Origin: Amorphophallus konjac
Taxonomy: Eukaryota; Streptophyta; Magnoliopsida; Alismatales; Araceae
NCBI GenBank assembly: GCA_022559845.1
Contig: CM040128.1
Coordinates: 73,161,247-73,225,246 of the forward strand
DNA: 64,000 nucleotides
Reading direction: 5' to 3'
Position numbers and translations under genes: made by a program. Numbering within the stretch: position 1 is the stretch's first letter; each line of letters opens with the position of its first letter. Positions 56,141 through 64,000 of the stretch are shown here, in pieces. The notes below the pieces were generated by a model that saw nothing but the letters and a program-made list of their open reading frames with translations, did not search any database and was not told where the DNA came from.

Positions 56141-58029
56141 ATGAATTTTTCTACTAAACATATATCAATGAACTATTTGCCAATCTTCACTGGTTTGAAT
56201 TTTAACTGATGGCTAGGTAAATTATGTGTGGTGATCAATTCTATTAATCCTAGTCTTTGGAAATTGATTTGTCATGGTCCACACATATTACCTCTAGATG
56301 AGACCAAGTGGTCTAATCAGGATAAAATGATGCATCATGATAATGTTACTGCTTTGAGTTTATTGAAAGCTTCTGTAAGTAGTAACAAGTATCCATTTGC
56401 ATCTTCTTGTAGGACGGCGAAGGAGCTAATGGACCGGCTGATCAAAGCTCAAGAGAAGGAAAGGCAAAAATGTCTCATGGCCGATGATGCTGATCAACAA
56501 AGTGACAAAAATATAGAAGAGGTAAATTCTGATTCTGAAGAATTTACTCTTGACGATCTTGTTGAAGCTTATGATGAGTTGGCAAAACAATATAAGAAAA
56601 TCAAGTCAGAAAATAGAAAATTGAAAAAGAAATCTGAAAACTTGGTCCATGAAAATGGTTCTTGTGATAAATGTTCTGAGCTTGTTAACTTCAATGAACT
56701 TTTAGAGCATGATGTTGAATGTCACAAAGAAACCATTGCTTGTTTGAGAAATGAGAATGTTGCACTCAAGAATAAAATCGATCAATTAGAGAAAACTGAA
56801 AAAGATCTAAGAAACAAAATGGAATCAAACTCAATTGATCAAGATATTTGTAATGAATTGATTATGAATGATAAACTTGCAAATGAAAATGAAGAACTTA
56901 AAAAGGAAAACAGTGCTATATTGATTCAGACATCTCTGGTTGAAGGCATCATGAAGTTTCTTGAAAAAGAACATGTTTTGTTAAAATCTGAAAATGAAAA
57001 ACTGAAACATCTAAACACAACCATGTGTAAAAAATTACTTGCTTTTGAAAAAGGGAAAAGTTTGGTTGTTGATGATTCTGAAAAGATACATGTGCTAGAA
57101 CAAATGATGGAGAGCTACAAAACCATCAATGCCCAAATGAATGAAAAAATCATTTCCTGTGACAATGAGATCATTTCCTATGAATTGCATATTTCATCTC
57201 TTGAAAAAGAAATTCTTGATCTGAATGCTTCTTTGTGTAAGTTTGTGAATGGGAAAGAAAATCTGAACAAGATATTGGGGACTAAGGTGAATTTCCAAAA
57301 AGAGGGGCTGGGCTATAATCCTGTGAACAAAATGAACTTTAAAATAAAGTCTACACATCATTTGTCCATAGTTCTAATATAGCCAGCACATCAAATAGGT
57401 CTCTAAATCAATCTGTTCCTCAAACAACAAAGAAATCAAATGAAAGTCTGAAAAAGAAACAAAACTTGCATCAAAAGGCTAAAAATATTGTTGGTGTCAC
57501 GATGAATGTCATGAAAAATCATGTTGCACACACACATGCATCCATAAAGAAAATCTCATGTTTTTATTGTGGTGAACTTGGTCATATGATGCATGATTAC
57601 TTTTTGATGAAATCTGAAGATCTAGAAGCATGCAAGAAAATGAATGGCTTCACAAAGGCAAGAAAATTTTTGAACACAAAAGGAACTCTTGATAACTCTT
57701 ATGCACATGTAAGAAGAACATTTGAAAGATTTGATCAATTGAACTATCTTCATTGTGGAAGGTTTGGTCACAGGATGAACAATTACTTTAGTTTGAAAAA
57801 TGAGAACATCTCTACAAACCAACAAAAATTCCATGCTCATTCTTACAAGAAAAATCTGAAGTCTTTTGGTTGTTGTCATTATTGTGGTAAGTTTGGACAT
57901 ACCATGCATAATTACTCTTTGATGCACTTTGATGATATGCATGCCAAAAAACTGTGGAAGGCACCCACTAGAGGTGCAACTAACCATCCGGGACCCAAGA
58001 AGGTTTGGGTACCCAAAACAACCAAATAA
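56141..58029 (+). pseudogene. gag: Gag of the Sirevirus-like element
   Basis: The ATG at 56141 gives a short Copia-type start (YLPIFTGLNFN) ended by TGA 56207-56209. The same frame runs 56228-57382 with SLWKLICHGPHILP, then a region typical of Sirevirus gag (KCLMADDADQQSDKN, FTLDDLVEAYDELAKQYKK) and a long coiled coil. A frame change near 57390-57470 leads to 57466-58029, which has three knuckle-like motifs: CFYCGELGHMMHDY, LHCGRFGHRMNNY and CHYCGKFGHTMHNY. Each has Tyr where the last zinc-binding Cys is expected. Much of the usual N-terminal part is missing. No pol follows. Confidence 0.85.
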
Positions 58030-61000
58030 GAATTTTGTTGTAGGATTGTCATGTGGCCAAGAGGAAGGCTTTAAGTCGACTTGGCCAGTTCTGAGGTGAT
58101 GCCTTGGTTAACATAGGCTTGTACTTGATTTCACACTGATTTTTAAGTTGGTTGTTCATGTTTGTGCACATCGATTGTGTGGATTCTAAGTTCATATTGC
58201 TGGAATTTAAGTCTCTAATATGCAGGTTTGAAGAGGTTGTCTTGTGTGTTTTATGTGCATCAACCTTGTCTACACATGTGCTTAGACTTGACTCTTTACA
58301 CTATTGGGCTACACTTGAAATTTTTGAACTGAACTTTGAACTCATGTCAGCTTGAGTGAACAACTTGTATTGAACTGAGATTGATATGAAATTGAGTTTC
58401 TGATATTGCAGGATGAGAGAGAGAGAGAGTCATATGTGATGAAAAGTCTTGAAGTTAGTTTCTTCATATGCATTGGCTAAATATTGATATGAATTGAGCT
58501 CTTTACAGTGCAGGTTTGATAATGACCATCAACCCCTGAAATCATGGTAAGAATTCAAATGTTTGAATGTATCACCATGTGCCTAGATGGAGTTTAATTC
58601 ATGTTTGGCTTTTTTGGGCTCAGTTTAACTGTCTTAGGCAGTTTTGCTTGTTCCTAAGTTGGTGTCGAAAGGCCCATCTTGAGGACCGATTGGTTTAAAC
58701 TTTTACCCCATTACCGTTAGAGTTTCTCTTCTTATCCTAAGGAGTTTTGGAAGGGTTTTGGCATGGGGTTCTTCGTCTTTTTGATATCCTTACATGCTGC
58801 TATCTATAAGATGTGAATTTGGGATCTCAATAGAACTCCTTTGGCTAATATCGTTATATTTCTTGTAGGAGAGAAAGAAAGGAGCTCAAGAGGACTTAAA
58901 TGTAAGATTAGATCTGCTTCCATTTCTTCTGGTTGATATCATTCTAATTCTTGCAGGAGAGAAAGAAAGGAGCTTGTTGATGTAGATGATAACAAGCGAA
59001 ATAAAGCAAAGAATATGAAAATGTCAATATAGGTAACTCAAGACAAAGGTGAGAAAATAAAGTGTTTGTTTGAAGCTCTTTGATCTTAATGTTAATGCCA
59101 TATCTTGACAGACAGTGATTTTGAAGTCTTGAATACCCATTGGTTGCTCCTGACAATGTGGATGATGAATGCTTGGCTGAATGGTATTGGAACATCTGAG
59201 CAGTATATATGAGAGTGTAGCCATTGAATAACTTTTGCTAAACTCCGGATGTCAAATGTGCATACATTTGTTTCTGATCATCATTTCAATGATTACATGG
59301 TATATAAAATGGTGACATGTGGAAGGACAGGTCAAGCCTGTCTGAAAGTTATCACCATGCGTGAGAATATGCCTCCGCCCGGTACCATGAATCATTTATG
59401 CATATGGCATCCAACTTAAATGAACTTTCTGAAATCATGCATTGATTATGGGGGAGTTTTGCATGCTGAAAATATTGAAAATGATGTTTTTCCATTCTCT
59501 CAGCATGATGATATTGTGTTTGTGGCTGCACATCTTGAGGACTGAAGTTGATCAATGTTCCATGGTCTTTACCAATGTGCCACGCATCTTTCTGGATAAA
59601 AGCACAACTGTTTTCAAGAAAAGTTCACATGTGATGATTTTGATGCTCTGAATAAATTTTCTGAATTCTCTTTTCAGAATAAAGTGGTGTCCTCACATTT
59701 TAACATTTGGTAATGCATGTCATGCATTAGTTGCATTAGGTGCATATAGAGTGTCATGTGAAATCTGGAATCGTGCATCACATTGCATATTTGTAAATCA
59801 CTCTCTACATATCATTCACATAGTGCTTTTGGAAGATGAAGCTCATCGTGTGTCTTGTTGCATAGTTGGCATTTTCAGCAAACATATAGTGCATATTTTG
59901 AAATGCATCATTTTACACATTTCATGTTGCATAAATGTCAAAATGAATACTTCCAACATTGGTCATCATAACTTTGGAGCCAACATTTCAAGCATTGAGA
60001 TTGGATACCTTTTCATTTTGCATTGCATATGCATATCTTCATTGTATGTTTGCATGTTATTATATGCTATTCAACCCCTTCCTTTGAAACTTGTAAGACC
60101 GAATACTCCATTGTTAAATAATGTTACATCTGAGTCTTAACAAGTGTGCTTAATGGCAAACTCTTAGGGGGAGCATCTCATGCTTATTACCATTATATAG
60201 GGGGAGCTGCACTATCTTATTTTGAGTTAAATTTTCTCCATACATGTTGAATCAAATTTGTACACTTCATGCACTTTAATGTGAAATTGAGTGTTATTCA
60301 TAAGGATATAGGAATTTTATTTCAACACTCTAAAGTAATTCAACTTGCTGCATGGATGATAAGAGACAGTTGAGGAAAAAGCTGCCTGCCTCCGCATAAA
60401 AAATTGGTTGGAATGAAAGGCAGAGCAATGCTAAGTCTCACTGAGTAAACTGGGCACATGTCACCTGAGACGTGATGTGGTTCATTTCTGAAAAGTGTTG
60501 ACTAAAGTATCTCTGTTCAAATGAGGTGACAAGGTTCAGTATTCTGAGTAACCGGGGATTCTGACATGAGCTCCATGTGTCTCCTCGCGTAAAAAGGAAT
60601 TATGTTGAACCTGATCCTTCTTAGAAAAATTCAGATTGTCAGTATGAAAATTTCTGATGATATATTCGATTGAGGTAGAGCGAAGCCTCTAATACGCTGT
60701 TCAATAGATTGAAATGTAGTTTGTACACTTACTATTGTGTTTACTTGAAAATCTGGTTATCCATATGGCTAAACTTAATTCTCATGTTACTCACTTGCAC
60801 ATGGTAATTTGATTTGATATGTATTTTGAAAATTTGATCAATTGCTTGACCTGCTGTACGTCTTCTCCTATTTATCTGCATAACCCTCTAGGTGTAATCA
60901 TGAGCATTCTGAACTTAATGACTCACTTGCACTTTTCCTACACCTATCGCCTCACTGTAAATCAATTGGTATCACTTCTTGTGAAGGAGTTGTGTTGCAT

Positions 61001-61545
61001 GTATCTATAGGTATCTGCTTGATTACATTGTATGCATTTCATGTCTCATCATTTTCATACATCCTGTTTCATGCATTTCACAAGAAAACTAAAAATCAAA
61101 AATTTAAAAATCAAAAACAGTCATCTAATGTGTCAATGTCAATGGGGGAGCTTTGCATGTGATCTTTTCTGCTTAACTCATCAGGTCTTGCATGAGACAA
61201 TACCTTTCTATGGGTGTTTGAGTGCTTGTTTGCTTGCTCATTATTGTCATGCCATACGCCATTTCCAATTACTGCAACTCATGTGCATTTGCATATCGTT
61301 TTGTCATCTTGCATGACCACATTATCCACATTTGCATTTCCACTTTCCACAATTGGTATCAAACACTTGGTATAAGAGTTTTATTTCAACAATTGGTTTC
61401 CAACAGTTCTGCAATTAGTTCATGTATAATTGTATAATCTGGTTGTCCATGGGTTCCTGCCCTTCTGGATTTCCCATCATGATCCCCATTTCTGATTGTG
61501 TCAAAGGGGGAGAGAGCATTATAACATAATATTTTATCATCATCA
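58030..61545 (+). other. Long non-coding 3' region of the Copia element with repeated GGGGGAG tracts
   Basis: No protease, integrase, RT or envelope-like ORF is readable. Repeated phrases near 58870 and 58955 (GGAGAGAAAGAAAGGAGCT, preceded by TTGTAG or TTGCAG) suggest internal duplication. GGGGGAG tracts occur near 59452, 60167, 60198, 61145 and 61507 before the terminal tract, a feature reported for Sireviruses. Confidence 0.75.
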
Positions 61546-61558
61546 AAATGGGGGAGAT
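61546..61558 (+). other. Terminal polypurine tract of the Copia element
   Basis: AAAATGGGGGAGA directly before the right LTR. Confidence 0.85.
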
Positions 61559-63925
61559 TGTTGTGTATGTGATTTTGATGATTACAAAATACCTTTGTTG
61601 CTTAGCCTTGTGCGTGAATGCTCTTCACTTGAACTGGTTGTGGAAATGATCATAAACTATTTCTTTTGGGATATCATCATGTGGATGCATTGTATGCATT
61701 GTAATTCTATAAGGCTTATCATCATGTGGATGAATTGTAATTCTACAAGGCTTATCATCATGTGGATGCATACGTGCTTTGAAGTTAGCACAAACATTGC
61801 ATATACATTGTCTCTACACTTGGTGAGATTGCTTTGTATTTAATGAGAAGCCTCTGTGAAAAATATACTTGGATAAATGTCATTTTGAGCATCATGTCAT
61901 ATTGAGCCTCTCATATTGAGCATCATGTCATATTGAGCCACATATCATGAATGTGTACTTTAGTAATGTTAAATGAATGGAGGGAATGATATGTGGTTTG
62001 ATGAGCTTGTGGATTGATCACATGGAATGTGACTCAACATTGTTATGCGTACCTTGATTCCAAATTTGTTGATCATGCAATGGTAATTCAATATTGGAAC
62101 TCCATGATTCTTACATGAACGATTCAATAAAAGAACAAGCATTTAAGGACAATGTGAAACTCAGGGAAAACAATGTTGTAAGTTCCATCTTTCACTCTTG
62201 GAATAGGTTCAACGAAGTAATTTATTATGAACATGGTCATAGTGTTAATGCTTGATGTAAAGATCTTAATTATAAACTAACACCTTGCTTTATCATATTT
62301 TTCAGGATGAAAAATTATTGTTGATCTTCATGGGATTATGGTAACATTTATTCAATTGTTTCCCTTTGGTTTGATGGAGGTTTTAGTTATTTTTCAGACT
62401 CAGACTGTCTTACAGTCTTCACCATTTTCAATCCAACCGTTGGATCTCCCCTCTAAAATTATATGTTGTAGCTCTGGGAGTCCTCTTTCCAACGACTCCA
62501 GTCTTGCTTCGATCGGAGTTCGGAGCTAGGAGAATTAATTCCTGTCGTCGAAGCGCGCAGAGCTATTTTTTTTGAAACCTGCTGAAAGGGGTCGACCCTG
62601 GGGTCGACCCCTGTAATCCAGAACCTTAAATCAGGTTCTGTTTGGGTTCTGGAAGCACGAGGGTCGACCGATTGAAGGGTCGACCCTGGGGTCGACCCCT
62701 GTAACCCAGAACCAAAAAATTGGTTCTGTTTGGTTTCTATATGCCCGAGGGTCGACCTTGGGGTCGACCCCTTCCGGTCGAACGTCCAGCCACCATCTTT
62801 GACCGCCGTTTTCTTGCCCCAAAAGTCCTACCAATCAATTCCTAATACCTTATATGTCTCCCTAATTCGTGGATCTGGTCTGCAAGCTGTCCCTTGACCG
62901 TTCTAATCACATATATACATCTCTTGGGTTGCAAACCCTAAGGAGAAGAGGATGCTAGATCTGAAAATCATTTTTCTTCTAACCCTTGCATGTGCTGGTC
63001 GAAAGTAGCAGCTCCATGGCTTCTCCCACGTTCTTCTGAGCTTGTATGTGAAGGGAAGAAGGTGGATTCAAGTCTTCAATCAATCCTCTACTAGAAGCTG
63101 CGAAGAAATCAAGTTACAACTTCATTTTTGCAAGAATCGATCATCCTTCTTCAAGAACCTTCTTCATCCTGCAGAAGCATTCAAATACGTTTGAAGAAGA
63201 GAAAGGGGGATCTCTAATCACTGCAAAATCTTCTTCATTCTGATCTTTGTTGATAGAGCTCGAAAATCTGCTTTAAGGCATTATCGGAGGGCTTCATATG
63301 TCCTATCTCTTGCATATATATATGAGTTGTGATTTTTGTGATACAACAATCTTAATGCTCATGTGTTCTTTCGTATAGGTTGAAGATGAAGAGGGGGATT
63401 TCTAAACCATTCATTTCTATACTCTTGGTTGAGATTAGCTTAAAGTTTGAACTTATTATTTCTATCTATTCTTTCAGGTGAAGAAGAGATTGGAAGAAGG
63501 AAAAGAGGAGCGGCTAGAGAAGAGGGAGAAGTTGATGTCAAGATTATGATCATTTGTCAACGAGCAAGGAGAATCAGATTTTGCTGAAGAAGGGGGAGCC
63601 TTATACTTGATGCATATGTCTAGTTTTCATCTCTATAATTTGTTTGGAGGGTCATAGCATAAATGTGTTTTTGGTTCATAAACATTTGAGATAATGCTTT
63701 GTGTGGGTGTTCGGAGAAAGGGGTCTCCGAGTGTGTGTGTTGATTTATGTGCGTCGATTTGTGCGGAGTATATCCGCGTGTGTGGTTGGGTGTAACCAGG
63801 GGTGTGTTCCCCGTGTGTTGGTTGGGGGTTTACTATCGTGTGGTTGTGTAGGCATTGTCCTACATGTGTGTAGACGGAGCTGTGTCTCCGTGTGAGGTAT
63901 TTTGTTCGGGGTGTGTTCCCCAACG

Positions 63926-63994
<69 letters not shown>

Positions 63995-64000
63995 TGTGGC
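61559..64000 (+). repeat. Right LTR of the Sirevirus-like element (cut by window end)
   Basis: Starts TGTTGTGTATGTG and continues uninterrupted through the site where Tat1 inserted in the left LTR (63612-63617). By comparison with 55318-56066 about 370 bp lie beyond the window, giving an LTR of about 2.8 kb. Confidence 0.9.
63927..63990. repeat. (TG)32 microsatellite in the right Copia LTR
   Basis: Thirty-two TG units read directly, expanded against 13 in the left LTR. Confidence 0.95.

Larger units (their letters stand above)
29625..64000 (+). mobile_element. Sirevirus-like Copia element, gag only, interrupted by Tat elements
   Basis: Left LTR 29625-31669 plus 55318-56066 (split by the Tat complex 31670-55312), primer site 56069-56080, broken gag 56141-58029, 3.5 kb without pol, polypurine tract and right LTR 61559 to beyond the window. 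Long LTRs of about 2.8 kb, a coiled-coil-rich gag and several GGGGGAG tracts before the right LTR fit Sireviruses. No protease, integrase or RT is seen, so it is a gag-only, non-autonomous form. The right end and target duplication lie outside the window. Confidence 0.82.

Noticed and set aside
58030..61545. Possible envelope-like ORF of a Sirevirus
   Set aside because: No frame of useful length with a membrane segment and coil is readable; ORFs such as 59751-60140 lack support.

Overview
This is a plant nuclear, gene-poor, repeat-dense stretch made almost entirely of nested LTR retrotransposons. No host housekeeping gene, rRNA, tRNA gene or CRISPR array is visible. A seed plant is indicated by initiator-Met and Arg-type tRNA primer sites, by Tat-lineage Ty3 elements with two RNase H domains, by a Sirevirus-like Copia element and by plant mobile domain (PMD) genes. 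The species cannot be told from the sequence.

Layout. 1-1918 and 9112-10069 are old AT-rich sequence with a 33-bp minisatellite, partly resembling an old Ty3 LTR. It is split by a complete but pol-less chromovirus-type element (1919-9111, target duplication ACTGT) that keeps a gag, an unrecognised second ORF, and the integrase tail with a broken chromodomain. 10070-10625 is a broken coiled-coil ORF. 10621-11560 is a minus-strand Ty3-type LTR.

From 11561 to the end there is one nested complex. A Sirevirus-like element (left LTR from 29625, right LTR from 61559, gag only) sits in the minus-strand LTR. A Tat element (Tat1) inserted in its left LTR with target duplication CATCT. That arrangement was then tandemly duplicated (unit about 18 kb, junction at 29327-29329), giving copy A (11263-29329) and copy B (from 29327). 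In copy B a second, more complete Tat element (Tat2) inserted into the Tat1 left LTR at 32507. Recombination between the right LTRs of Tat2 and Tat1 then left a chimeric LTR (53229-55312, crossover 54563-54568) that ends on the Tat1 target duplication.

Tat2 carries gag, protease, a G-patch domain, RT, RNase H, archaeal-type RNase H and integrase, broken by a few stops and frameshifts. Tat1 copy A keeps only integrase; an unrecognised ORF of about 940 codons replaces gag and most of pol. Downstream of integrase both carry a 7-10 kb region with antisense, multi-exon genes. Tat2 has three (about 700-codon PMD gene, a second PMD gene, and a DUF7745/PMD-like gene); Tat1 copy A has two. Each of the four best-preserved genes has a TATA box 90-105 bp before its ATG and short GT-AG introns, and three have a downstream AATAAA signal. 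Arrays of near-perfect GGCGTCCAGG/CCTGGACGCC palindromes fill the Tat LTR promoters and recur in intron 1 and the upstream region of one antisense gene. This antisense gene cassette plus shared palindromes is the most interesting system in the window.
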